DNA of 64,000 nucleotides. It comes from Anaerolineaceae bacterium. GTDB taxonomy: Bacteria > Chloroflexota > Anaerolineae > Promineifilales > Promineifilaceae. Of this stretch, positions 8,487 through 17,026 are shown piece by piece. A program made the translations under genes and the position numbers. The stretch spans positions 1 through 64,000 of the forward strand of contig PABI01000136.1 in NCBI GenBank assembly GCA_002699125.1, given 5' to 3'. Within the stretch, counting starts at the first letter, position 1. The number at the start of each line of letters is the position of its first letter. The notes under the pieces were generated by a model. It did not search any database and was not told the origin of the DNA. It saw only the letters and a program-made list of their open reading frames with translations.

Positions 8487-9176
8487 ATGACAGAGTTAAC
8501 CCAAGAAAAAATCAGTTCTTCGACGACACATACAGATCAATCGGAAACGGCCGTTTCCTGGCGGCATCCATCTGTATTGGCCGTGATACTGCTGCTGGTG
8601 CTCATTGCCGGTGGCGTTGGCTTCTGGCTGAAAGCGGCGCAAATTCCCGACCCTGATTCGGCCGATGTTGGCTTTGCCCGCGACATGAGTGAGCATCACC
8701 GGCAGGCCGTTGAAATGTCAGCCTTGCTCTACGACCGGACTGAAGACGAAACGATGCGTATCTTAGCTTACGACATTTTGACCACACAGCAGGCACAAAT
8801 TGGCATTATGAGCGGCTGGCTGGATGCCTGGGGCTACCGTTGGAGCAGCATTGGTCCCAAAATGGAATGGATGGGCATGTCGGTTGAGGGTTTGATGCCC
8901 GGCATGGCCACCCGCGCGGAGTTGAATCAGTTAACGGCGGCTCAAGGTACAGAAGCCGATGCCATCTTCATGCAGCTCATGATTCCTCACCATCGCGCCG
9001 GTGTTGTCATGGCCGAAGCGGCCGCGGCGCAGGCAAAAACAGAGATCGTACGCAACCTGGCGCAGGGTATGGCTGAGGCGCAGCAAACTGAAATTGAATA
9101 CATGCAGCAGTTGTTGCAGGAGAAAGGGTATGAGCCGGTGCCGGATGAATCGCCGATGGAGATGGATCACCAGTAA
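8487..9176 (+). CDS. DUF305-domain membrane-anchored protein
   Basis: A 229-residue protein with one N-terminal membrane helix (VLAVILLLVLIAGGVGFWL) and an external ferritin-like DUF305 domain. The family's paired His motifs are present: MSEHHRQAVEMS and MIPHHRAGVVMAE. DUF305 proteins are commonly found in copper and metal-resistance loci, where the HH motifs probably bind metal. ATG 8487 follows GGACGATAAATTTG; an in-frame TTG lies directly before it. An extended -10-like element TTTTGCTAAAGT sits upstream (8440-8451), so a new transcript probably begins here. Confidence 0.85.
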   Translation: MTELTQEKISSSTTHTDQSETAVSWRHPSVLAVILLLVLIAGGVGFWLKAAQIPDPDSADVGFARDMSEHHRQAVEMSALLYDRTEDETMRILAYDILTTQQAQIGIMSGWLDAWGYRWSSIGPKMEWMGMSVEGLMPGMATRAELNQLTAAQGTEADAIFMQLMIPHHRAGVVMAEAAAAQAKTEIVRNLAQGMAEAQQTEIEYMQQLLQEKGYEPVPDESPMEMDHQ

Positions 9177-9188
9177 TAGGAGTGAATG

Positions 9189-10046
9189 ATGGATAAGCAG
9201 TTAAGTTGCTTGGTGCTATTTTTCTGTCTTGCGCTGACCGCCTGCACCAGCCAGCCAGATACGGTACCGGCAACAGCCGTGACAACATCGACCCTACAGG
9301 TAGCAATTGCTACCGACGATTTTGTGGTCGGCACACCACGCATCCCCTTTATCCTATTTGATGGCCCCCAGCAAGTTAGCACAGCTCAGACAGTGACGCT
9401 AACCGCCTTTGATTTGTCACAAGACCCGCCTACACCAGGCTGGACAGGCCCGGCAACAGGTTACAACGATTACGAAGTACCTTATTGGGTAGCTTACCCG
9501 GAAGTGCCACAGGCCGGTGTCTGGGGGCTGGCGGCCGCTATTACCTTGGCCGATGGCACAACAACGCAGGCGCAATTTACAATTGAGGTGAAGGAGGAAT
9601 CCCCATCGCCAGTGGTTGGTGATATGGCGCTGCCGAGTGAAAATCGCACCCTGGCGACTGAGCCGGATATTAGCAAGTTGTCATCAGGCAATGCACCTAA
9701 TCCCGCTTTTTACCAGATGACAGTTAAAGAAGCGCTAAACAGTAAACGGCCGTCTGTCATTGTCTTTTCTACACCCGCTTTTTGCCAGACAGCCATCTGT
9801 GCGCCGGTACTCAACAGCGCTGAAGCGGTTTATGAGTCGCGGGGTGACGAGGTGAACTTTATTCACCTGGAGGTTTATAAGCAATTCAATCCAGAGCTTA
9901 TCCTGGCTGATGAAATGACTGAATGGCAATTAGCGACCGAGCCATGGACATATGTGTTAGACGATACAGGGCGCGTAGCTGCACGCTTAGGTGGGCCTGT
10001 TTCAGCCCTTGAATTAACGGCCGTTTTAGAACCATTGCTGCCATGA
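9189..10046 (+). CDS. Lipoprotein with C-terminal thioredoxin-like domain
   Basis: A 285-residue secreted lipoprotein (lipobox LTACTS). The N-terminal half is beta-rich and unassigned. The C-terminal half (from about residue 185) is thioredoxin-like, with a Cys pair in STPAFCQTAICAPV (CxxxxC rather than CxxC) and the usual cis-Pro-region strand TEPWTYVLDD. Such domains act in extracytoplasmic thiol or copper redox chemistry. AGGAG at 9178 favours the second of two adjacent ATGs (9186 and 9189). It precedes the CopC-cytochrome gene by 4 nt. Confidence 0.72.
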   Translation: MDKQLSCLVLFFCLALTACTSQPDTVPATAVTTSTLQVAIATDDFVVGTPRIPFILFDGPQQVSTAQTVTLTAFDLSQDPPTPGWTGPATGYNDYEVPYWVAYPEVPQAGVWGLAAAITLADGTTTQAQFTIEVKEESPSPVVGDMALPSENRTLATEPDISKLSSGNAPNPAFYQMTVKEALNSKRPSVIVFSTPAFCQTAICAPVLNSAEAVYESRGDEVNFIHLEVYKQFNPELILADEMTEWQLATEPWTYVLDDTGRVAARLGGPVSALELTAVLEPLLP

Positions 10047-10050
10047 GACT

Positions 10051-11040
10051 ATGAGCGTCAGTAGAGGGCTTTTCATACAACGATCTCGGCTGCTAATCTT
10101 GTTAGTGGGCAGTTTCTTGATAGTCATCAGGGTGATGCCTATCTTTGCCCATGCCGAACTGGTTATGGCAGAACCAGCTCCTGGAACAAGGCTCTATCGT
10201 TCACCCGTGCAGATACGGTTGACCTTTGGTGAACCAGTTGCCCCCAATAGTACGATTGTGGTGTTTGGCAATAATTTTCGAGCGATAAACGGCCTTCAGG
10301 TGCTTTATAATGCGGCAACACCAGCACAACTTGTGGCCACCCTTCCCTCTTTATCCCCAGGTCAATACACCGTGCAGTGGAAAGCTGTTTCGGTTGACGG
10401 GGATATTGTCAGCGGCAGTTACGCCTTCAGTGTCACTGGCTCATTGATAGATGCCATCAACAGAAAAGAGTGGCTGCGGGGAGGTATACTGGCTATCTTG
10501 GGGTTAACCCTAGTGGCTGGGATAATCCGCTGGCACAAGAGAAGTAAGCGAACGATTCAACCTCAACGCAGGCAGCGCACCTTGTGGCAAAAAACAGTTC
10601 CGTTACAAATATTCTTCTCCATGCTGACACTAGCTGCGTGCCGCACTACGAACATAACATCCACACCCTTACCCACAGCGATGCCGACAGCCACGCCTGA
10701 CCCTGTAATTTTGGGTCGGCAGGTGTTTGTTCGGGTCTGCTCTGTCTGTCATGGTGAAAATGCAGAAGGGTATGCCAATGCGCTCAATGCGCCCGCCCTG
10801 GATGAAACTGAACATGCCTATGAACATCCTGACCCTGTGATTCACGATTGGATTGTCAATGGCAAGCTAGGTTTAGGGCGACAGATGCCGGCTTTGGGTG
10901 AGCAGCTTACTGATGAAGAGGTTCATGCCGTCATCGCTTACCTGCATACGCTTTGGACGGACGAACAGTTAACCATTCAGCAAGATATTACATCGCGCTA
11001 CCCGGCAACACCCGAACCAACGTGGACACCAGGGTCATAA
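10051..11040 (+). CDS. CopC domain fused to lipoprotein-type cytochrome c
   Basis: A 329-residue fusion. After the signal segment the mature CopC domain starts AHAELVMAEPAPG, giving the N-terminal His ligand, and ends with SVDGDIVSGSYAF. The usual DGH copper ligand motif is DGD here, so copper binding may be altered. One membrane helix (GILAILGLTLVAG) and a second hydrophobic stretch ending in a lipobox-like LTLAAC follow, then a class I cytochrome c with haem motif CSVCH and Met ligand in GRQMPALG. The internal lipobox suggests that two genes, a CopC and a lipoprotein cytochrome, merged. It precedes the response regulator by 2 nt. Confidence 0.83.
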   Translation: MSVSRGLFIQRSRLLILLVGSFLIVIRVMPIFAHAELVMAEPAPGTRLYRSPVQIRLTFGEPVAPNSTIVVFGNNFRAINGLQVLYNAATPAQLVATLPSLSPGQYTVQWKAVSVDGDIVSGSYAFSVTGSLIDAINRKEWLRGGILAILGLTLVAGIIRWHKRSKRTIQPQRRQRTLWQKTVPLQIFFSMLTLAACRTTNITSTPLPTAMPTATPDPVILGRQVFVRVCSVCHGENAEGYANALNAPALDETEHAYEHPDPVIHDWIVNGKLGLGRQMPALGEQLTDEEVHAVIAYLHTLWTDEQLTIQQDITSRYPATPEPTWTPGS

Positions 11041-11042
11041 TT

Positions 11043-11714
11043 ATGAATCCTCGTCTGCTTATTATCGAAGATGATTCTGAATTTGCCGATTATCTAAAAC
11101 GCGGTCTGACTTATGAAGGGTATCAGGTGCAAGTGGCTAACAGCGCCGAAACGGGAATGTCCCTGCTAAAGGCCAGCCAGCCTGATTTAATCATTTTAGA
11201 TGTCATGCTGCCTGGCATAGATGGGATGGCTGCCTGTCGTGTTATTCGCCAGACGGGTTACAGTGGCCCAATCCTTATGCTCACCGCTCGCAATGCGATT
11301 GATGACCGTGTAACCGGTTTGGATGCTGGCGCAGACGATTACTTAGGCAAGCCGTTCGGTTTTGATGAATTGTTGGCCCGATTGCGGGCATTGCTGCGTC
11401 GCCAGGGAACAATCGGCAACATTATCACATTTGCCGATCTGGAATTAGACACCAGTCTCTATTGTGCCTATCGTCACGGACGAGAAATCACCTTTAGCCA
11501 GACTGAATTTGAACTATTGCGCCTGTTTTTATCCCATCCACAACAGCTACTTACTCGTGAGATCATTCTTGAACATATTTGGCCTGGCACACAAGAAAAT
11601 CGGGGCGATGTACTGGATGTTTATGTTTTGCGCCTGCGCCGGAAATTAGGGAACCCCTCTTTAATTCATACAGTGTATGGTATGGGTTATATTCTCAAGG
11701 AGGACAAAACATGA
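11043..11714 (+). CDS. OmpR-family response regulator
   Basis: A 223-residue two-component regulator. The receiver domain has acidic residues IIEDD, the phospho-acceptor Asp in LIILDVMLPGIDG, and Lys in LGKPFGFDEL. A winged-helix DNA-binding domain follows (TFSQTEFELLRLF to VYGMGYIL). It starts 2 nt after the CopC-cytochrome gene and overlaps the kinase start (ATGA). CopC and thioredoxin neighbours suggest copper response, as with CopR/CusR, but no ligand evidence exists in the regulator itself. Confidence 0.92.
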   Translation: MNPRLLIIEDDSEFADYLKRGLTYEGYQVQVANSAETGMSLLKASQPDLIILDVMLPGIDGMAACRVIRQTGYSGPILMLTARNAIDDRVTGLDAGADDYLGKPFGFDELLARLRALLRRQGTIGNIITFADLELDTSLYCAYRHGREITFSQTEFELLRLFLSHPQQLLTREIILEHIWPGTQENRGDVLDVYVLRLRRKLGNPSLIHTVYGMGYILKEDKT

Positions 11715-13090
11715 TTTCGCTGCGGTGGCGTTTAACGCTGTGGTATGTGCTGTTAACGGCCGTTGCCCTGGGTGGCTTCATCCTCATCTCCTACCGAGCC
11801 TTTTCCGACTCTCTGCTGCGAGAAATTGACAACACCCTGGTCGAACGCGCCAATCACGTAACCGACGCGCTCTCAGTCATCCCCAACCGCCCGATTGAAG
11901 GAGTATCGCCGGAAATAACAGATGAATTCCGTTCGCCAGGCGTTTATGTGCAGATACTGAACGCGGAAGGCACTGTCGTCGCTCGCTCCTTTAACCTGGG
12001 CGCACAACAGTTGCCGATCACGGCCGTTGACCTAGAACAGGCGCTGTCCGGCGACGGTTTCTATACCACTGCCCCCATAAGCGAGCAGCCCGTGCGCCTT
12101 TACCATCGCCCATTACGGCGTGACGGCGTGACGGTGGGCGCTATCCAGGTGGGCCAATCCCTGGTAGGTTTAGAAACAACACTGCAACGGCTGCGGCTCA
12201 TCTACACAGTGGGACTGAGCAGCGTTTTGCTGTTTGGTCTGGCCGGAAGCTGGTGGATCGCCCGGCGGGGCTTGTGGCCGGTAAGCCATATCGCCCAAAC
12301 CGCCCGCGAGATTATCCAGGCCGAAGACCTGGTCCGCCGGGTAGCTTACAATGGCCCGGCTGACGAAATCGGAACCCTGGCTGCTACCTTCAACAAGATG
12401 CTGGACCGGCTGCAAACGCTTTTTGAAAACCAGCGCCGTTTTCTGGCTGAGACTGCTCATGAACTACGCACACCGCTGGCCTCTATTCTGGGCAACATAG
12501 ATTTATTGGCGCGATACGAAACAGACGGTGACCGCCAGCAGGAGGCACTGACGGCTATCCGGCGTACGGGCAAACATACCGCCCGGTTACTGGATGATCT
12601 GCTGTTGTCAGCCCAGGCCGAGGCTGGCTGGCACTTGCAGCTTTGTCCAGTAGCTGTAGATGACGTCTTTATTGATGCCTATGAAGCGATGCTGCCGACG
12701 GCAAACGGCCACACCCTCCAATTAAAACGATGTGAAGCAGCCCAAGTATTGGGCGATGCCGACCGGCTGCGCCAAGTCTTTACCAATTTGATAGACAATG
12801 CTTGCAAACAGATCACGCCGGATGGGTTGGTGTCGATGGCCTTGTGGCCGGAAAACGGCCGTGTCTGGGTCAGCATCCAGGATAATGGCACCGGCATCCC
12901 CACAGAAACCCAAGACCATATCTACCATCCCTTTTTTCGCGCCTCAAACCAGGCGCAACGCCCCGGCGTGGGGCTTGGCCTGGGCATCGTCCGCTGGATC
13001 GTACAAGAGCATCATGGCGATATACAGATAGACGGCACGCCTGGCCAGGGCACGCACATCACGCTCAGCTTTCCTGAACTTCCCGCCTGA
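11711..13090 (+). CDS. Sensor histidine kinase, partner of the preceding regulator
   Basis: A 459-residue kinase with two membrane helices (about residues 10-30 and 160-185) bracketing an extracytoplasmic sensor of roughly 130 residues. Then come a HAMP linker, a HisKA domain with H-box FLAETAHELRTPLAS, and a HATPase domain with N-box FTNLIDNACKQ, DNGTGIP (G1) and GVGLGLGIV (G2). Start fixed by AGGAGG at 11699-11704. The sensor loop lacks the Met-rich clusters of the second kinase (40483), so the two systems probably sense different things. Confidence 0.92.
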   Translation: MISLRWRLTLWYVLLTAVALGGFILISYRAFSDSLLREIDNTLVERANHVTDALSVIPNRPIEGVSPEITDEFRSPGVYVQILNAEGTVVARSFNLGAQQLPITAVDLEQALSGDGFYTTAPISEQPVRLYHRPLRRDGVTVGAIQVGQSLVGLETTLQRLRLIYTVGLSSVLLFGLAGSWWIARRGLWPVSHIAQTAREIIQAEDLVRRVAYNGPADEIGTLAATFNKMLDRLQTLFENQRRFLAETAHELRTPLASILGNIDLLARYETDGDRQQEALTAIRRTGKHTARLLDDLLLSAQAEAGWHLQLCPVAVDDVFIDAYEAMLPTANGHTLQLKRCEAAQVLGDADRLRQVFTNLIDNACKQITPDGLVSMALWPENGRVWVSIQDNGTGIPTETQDHIYHPFFRASNQAQRPGVGLGLGIVRWIVQEHHGDIQIDGTPGQGTHITLSFPELPA

Positions 13091-13250
13091 TTTCCCTTTT
13101 CTCATTAAACTGCAAGATTTTGTTTGGATTTTTCTCATTCGAGGAAGATATATTCCGGCGCTGCCGGTTCGTCTGGCGATCCGGCCTTATCCTCCGGCCT
13201 CTGCCGTGCATTGCAGGGAGCAGAAGCCGGATAGTCAGCGGAAGGGATCT

Positions 13251-14807
13251 ATGGATCGGAAAGAACGGACTATCTTCGTCACCATCATCATCAATTTGCT
13301 GTTAATCGGCTTCAAATTCTGGCTGGCCAATGCCTCCGGCAGTCTGTCCCTGCGCGCCAGCGCCGTCCATTCCTTCACCGATGTCCTGATGGGTGTCCTG
13401 GTTCTGGCGGGTTTGCTCATTGGCCGCTGGGATGCCGCTCGCCGGCAAACGCAGGAACGCGCCAACAGAATCGAAAATTGGATTGCGCTCACTGTGGGCC
13501 TGGCCATCTTCTATGTGGGTTTGGACATCATCCGCGAAGTATTGTTAGGTGACGCGCCAGAGCTGAGAAACCTGGTTCCCATCACGTTTGCCTCTCTCAT
13601 TACCGTAGCGGTTGCCTATTTTATTGCCCGTTACAAGCTCTTTGTTGGCCGCCAGACAGAATCGCCAGCGCTTATCGCCAGCGGCTACCATTCTCAGATG
13701 GATATTTACGCCGCCATTGTGGTGGTGGTTGGTCTGGCAGGGGCAGCTCTCGGCCTACCCAATCTGGATCGCGTCGCAGCGGTCATTGTTGTCATTTTCA
13801 TATTTCTGGCTGGCTACGAGATCACTTTGGCGGCCATCACGGCGCTGCGAACCCACCGGGCGCTTGAGATTGATGAGGAACATGGACACGCCCATCTGCC
13901 AACCGGGCAGAGACGCTGGCGACGTATTGTGCCGGTTACGGCCGTTATTTTACTGGCCGCCGTTTTACTCTCCGGTTTCTACCGGGTAGAGCCAGGCGAA
14001 GCGGCCGTTGTGCGGCGTTACGGCCGTGTTATTGCCAACAACGTTGGCCCTGGCCTGCATTATCGCCTGCCCTGGCCTATTGACCAGGTAGACATCGTGG
14101 CTGTGGACAACGTGCGCCGTACCGACAACCCGGCCAGCCTCATGCTCACCGGCGACGAAAACCTGATTTCAATACGCTTGAGCCTGCATTACAACGTCAC
14201 CGACGCTGCCGCCTTTCTGTTGAATACGGCCGATCCGGAAACCCTGGTCGCCCAGGCAGGCGAAGCCGCCATGCGCCAGGTGGTGGCCCAAGAAAACGTG
14301 GACGCGCTCCTGACCGTTGACAAGGCCATCATTGAACGGCGAGCGGCCGAACTGGCCCAGAATACGCTGGATAACTACAACGCCGGGCTGCGTGTGGTCA
14401 GCGTGCAGTTGCTGGAAAGCAGTCCGCCGCCGGAAGTAGCCGATGCCTTCCGCGACGTGGCCAGCGCCCGCGAAGACCGTAACACCTTCATCAACGAGGC
14501 CCTGGCTTACCAAAACGAAGTGATCCCGCTGGCGCGCGGCGATGCCGCCAGGGTCATCCAAGAAGCGAACGCCTATTATGCCGAAAAGACAGGGTTAGCA
14601 TTGGCCGACGCCGCGCTGTTCACCAACCGGCAGGGGGCTTATGCCGATGCCCCAGAGGCTACCCGGCTGCGCCTTTATCTGGAAGCGGTGGAAAACGTCT
14701 TGCCCGGCACGCGCAAATTCCTGATTGACCAGTCGGTGCAGCTAGACACCACCGACCTCTGGATACCGGGCAACAGCGGGGTGCAGACATTCCCGCCCGC
14801 GCCGTAG
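13251..14807 (+). CDS. CDF metal transporter fused to HflK-like SPFH domain
   Basis: A 518-residue continuous fusion. Residues about 1-205 form the six-helix membrane domain of a cation diffusion facilitator, with both metal-site pairs: HSFTD in TM2 and HSQMD in TM5. A His-rich segment (EEHGHAH) follows. Where a CDF normally has its cytoplasmic C-terminal domain there is another membrane helix and a complete HflK-like SPFH domain (RVEPGEAAVVRRYG, GPGLHYRLPWPIDQVD, then a coiled coil). The SPFH part is very close to the HflK-like protein at 15764. It probably exports Zn, Mn or Fe while held in an SPFH ring or microdomain; this is inference. ATG 13251 follows GGAAGGGA. Confidence 0.85.
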   Translation: MDRKERTIFVTIIINLLLIGFKFWLANASGSLSLRASAVHSFTDVLMGVLVLAGLLIGRWDAARRQTQERANRIENWIALTVGLAIFYVGLDIIREVLLGDAPELRNLVPITFASLITVAVAYFIARYKLFVGRQTESPALIASGYHSQMDIYAAIVVVVGLAGAALGLPNLDRVAAVIVVIFIFLAGYEITLAAITALRTHRALEIDEEHGHAHLPTGQRRWRRIVPVTAVILLAAVLLSGFYRVEPGEAAVVRRYGRVIANNVGPGLHYRLPWPIDQVDIVAVDNVRRTDNPASLMLTGDENLISIRLSLHYNVTDAAAFLLNTADPETLVAQAGEAAMRQVVAQENVDALLTVDKAIIERRAAELAQNTLDNYNAGLRVVSVQLLESSPPPEVADAFRDVASAREDRNTFINEALAYQNEVIPLARGDAARVIQEANAYYAEKTGLALADAALFTNRQGAYADAPEATRLRLYLEAVENVLPGTRKFLIDQSVQLDTTDLWIPGNSGVQTFPPAP

Positions 14808-14843
14808 GCAAGGTTAAAAAACAGGGAAGATGGAGAATATGCT

Positions 14844-15767
14844 ATGAAACTTATCCGCAACGTTATCATTGCGCTTATTATCGCCGGTTTTCTGGCCACA
14901 ACGCTGATTTTCTTCCAGGTTGATGCCACCGAAGCGGCCATTGTGACGCAGTTTGGCGAACCGGTGCGTGTAATTACGGAACCGGGCCTGTATACCAAGC
15001 TGCCCGATCCACTGCAAAGTGTGGTGCGCATCAATAAGCAGCTTCAAGTTTACAACTTGCCCCAAACGGAGTTCCTGACGGCCGACAAAAAGAATATTGT
15101 GGTTGAGGCTTATGCCACCTGGCAGGTCACCGACCCGCTGGCGTTTCTGGAGACGGTGCGGGATCCCATCGGCGCCGAAACCCGGCTGGCCGACATTGTT
15201 GCTTCGGAGTTGGGCGCTGCCTTAGGCCAGATAGAGTTGGCCCAACTGGTTACGGTGGAGGCGGAACAAATGGGGCTGCCGGATATGTTAACGGCCGTTA
15301 GCGAAGGGGCGGCAAAGCGTACAGACGGTTTCGGCTTTGCCGTCAGCGACGTACGTTTGAAACAGTTGACCTTTCCCCAGGCCAACCTGACCAGCGTCTT
15401 CCAGCGGATGCGGGCCGAACGCGAAGCCATCGCTCGCCAGTTTCGCTCTGAAGGCACGGAACAGGCGGCCGGTATCCGGGCCGCAGCGGATGCGGAAAAA
15501 GCGCAGATTCTGGCCGATGCCAACCAGGAAGCGGCCAATATTCGCGGTGAGGCAGATGCGGAAGCGATTGCCATCTATGCCGAGGCTTTTGGCCAGGACC
15601 TGGAATTTTACCAGTTCTTACGCACGTTGGAATCGTATCAAACCTTTATTGACGAGAACACAACCCTGATTCTGCCCTCTGATTCAGAATTGTTGCGTTA
15701 TCTCAACCCGGCCATCGGCAGCAGCACAGCCCCGCCCATCGCCACAACCCAGGAGGAGCAGCCATGA
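14844..15767 (+). CDS. HflC-like SPFH membrane protein
   Basis: A 307-residue protein: one N-terminal membrane helix, then an SPFH domain (ATEAAIVTQFGEPVRV, EPGLYTKLP) and a long coiled coil rich in Ala and Glu (AAGIRAAADAEKAQIL), as in HflC. HflC pairs with HflK to form a large cage that modulates the FtsH protease. It overlaps the next gene by 4 nt and follows the CDF-SPFH fusion by 36 nt. Three SPFH proteins in one operon suggest a three-component assembly. Confidence 0.85.
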   Translation: MKLIRNVIIALIIAGFLATTLIFFQVDATEAAIVTQFGEPVRVITEPGLYTKLPDPLQSVVRINKQLQVYNLPQTEFLTADKKNIVVEAYATWQVTDPLAFLETVRDPIGAETRLADIVASELGAALGQIELAQLVTVEAEQMGLPDMLTAVSEGAAKRTDGFGFAVSDVRLKQLTFPQANLTSVFQRMRAEREAIARQFRSEGTEQAAGIRAAADAEKAQILADANQEAANIRGEADAEAIAIYAEAFGQDLEFYQFLRTLESYQTFIDENTTLILPSDSELLRYLNPAIGSSTAPPIATTQEEQP

Positions 15768-16930
15768 CAGAACTACCTCCTTCCCCCACACCGCCCGAAC
15801 CGGAAGAAGAACGGCCGTCCGCAGAACAGGAAACAACGGATGGGAGACGGCCGTCCATCAACTGGCGCGCGCTTGCCGGGCGCATCAGCCGGGCGCTCCG
15901 CCACTTCATCCATATTCTCATTGGCGACGGCGAATCGCCTCTGGACGACCTGAAAAGCGCGTTTGGTCATTTGCAGCCGCGTCGTTTGCTCTGGGGTCTT
16001 GCCGGCTTGTTCATCCTTGCCTATCTACTGACCGGCATCTATGTGGTGGACCCAGGCGAGGCCGGTGTCGTGCGCCGTTTTGGGGCCGTGGTTGTCCCCC
16101 GCGCCGAACCTGGCCTTCATTACCGCCTGCCCTGGCCCGTGGATCAAGTGGACATCATCAACGTCAATGATGTGCGGCGCGAAAGCGTGGGCATTCTGGA
16201 GCCGGAAGCAGGGCACGAGCACCCGGAGCCGCCATCCAAGCTGCAAGTGCTGTCCGGCGACACCAATGTCATTGACATTGAACTCATCGTGCAATACCAG
16301 GTGCGCGATCCGGCCGATTTTCTCATCAACGTGGAGTATGCCCCGTATCTTCTCATTCGAGACGTCGCCCGGCAGGCCGTCACCGTCTTGTTCAGCCGCC
16401 AGCCGGTTGACGCCATTCTCACCACCGAGCGCCAATCGTTGCAGCAGAACATTCAATCTGAAATGCAGCGAAAATTGGACGCCTACGGCAGCGGTCTGGT
16501 TGTGGTCGGCATTAACTTGCAGAAAGCCTTCCCGCCTGACGAAGTGGCCGACGCTTTTACGGATGTGAACAGCGCCCGTGAGGATAAGGCGCGGGCCATC
16601 AATGAGGCCAATGGCTATGCCAACAGCACCATTCCCGAAGCGCGGGGACAGGCGCAACAAGTTCTGGCCGACGCGCAGTCTTACCGATCGGATGCCCTGG
16701 CGCAGGCCAACGGTGCCGCCCAGGCATTTGCCTCAGTGCTGGCAGAGTATGGGACGAATTCACAAATTTATGGCGAGGAAGTGACGCGCTATCGCCTCTA
16801 CCTGGAAACGTTGGAGAAGGTTTTGCCTCGCGTGCAGGTATATGTGGTGGATAGTGAAAATGGCGGCTCGGTGAATTTACGGCTGTTTGGCAATGCCACC
16901 GGTAGTGAATCGGGAAACAGTAACCAATGA
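15764..16930 (+). CDS. HflK-like SPFH membrane protein
   Basis: A 388-residue protein with a Pro/Glu-rich cytoplasmic N-terminus, an amphipathic stretch, one membrane helix (LLWGLAGLFILAYLLTGIY) and an SPFH domain (VDPGEAGVVRRFG, PGLHYRLPWPVDQVDI), then a coiled coil and a C-terminal tail. The SPFH start is nearly identical to that of the CDF fusion, so the two are recent paralogues. It overlaps hflC-like by ATGA. No FtsH gene is visible nearby. Confidence 0.85.
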   Translation: MTELPPSPTPPEPEEERPSAEQETTDGRRPSINWRALAGRISRALRHFIHILIGDGESPLDDLKSAFGHLQPRRLLWGLAGLFILAYLLTGIYVVDPGEAGVVRRFGAVVVPRAEPGLHYRLPWPVDQVDIINVNDVRRESVGILEPEAGHEHPEPPSKLQVLSGDTNVIDIELIVQYQVRDPADFLINVEYAPYLLIRDVARQAVTVLFSRQPVDAILTTERQSLQQNIQSEMQRKLDAYGSGLVVVGINLQKAFPPDEVADAFTDVNSAREDKARAINEANGYANSTIPEARGQAQQVLADAQSYRSDALAQANGAAQAFASVLAEYGTNSQIYGEEVTRYRLYLETLEKVLPRVQVYVVDSENGGSVNLRLFGNATGSESGNSNQ

Positions 16931-16936
16931 ATCCAC

Positions 16937-17013
16937 TGAAAAAAGGTAACGCAGCGGCGCTGAACTGCCAGAAAGAAAACCCCCCTGCGTGTCCGCGTCT
17001 CTGCGTTTTTTCA
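16937..17013 (+). terminator. Long hairpin with T-run after the SPFH operon
   Basis: TGAAAAAAggtAACGCAG (16937-16954) pairs with CTGCGTTTTTTCA (17001-17013) except for a 3-nt bulge. The loop holds CTGCGTGTCCGCGTCTCTGCG, a CTCTGCG-type short repeat. It could terminate the SPFH transcript, or be a relative of the low-complexity inverted repeats at 56853, 57300 and 59566. Confidence 0.5.
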
Positions 17014-17026
17014 GGAAGCACACAAT

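Noticed and set aside
13251-14807. CDF-SPFH fusion as two separate genes
   Set aside because: The frame is continuous through 13870-13960 without a stop, ribosome-binding site or good internal start between the domains.
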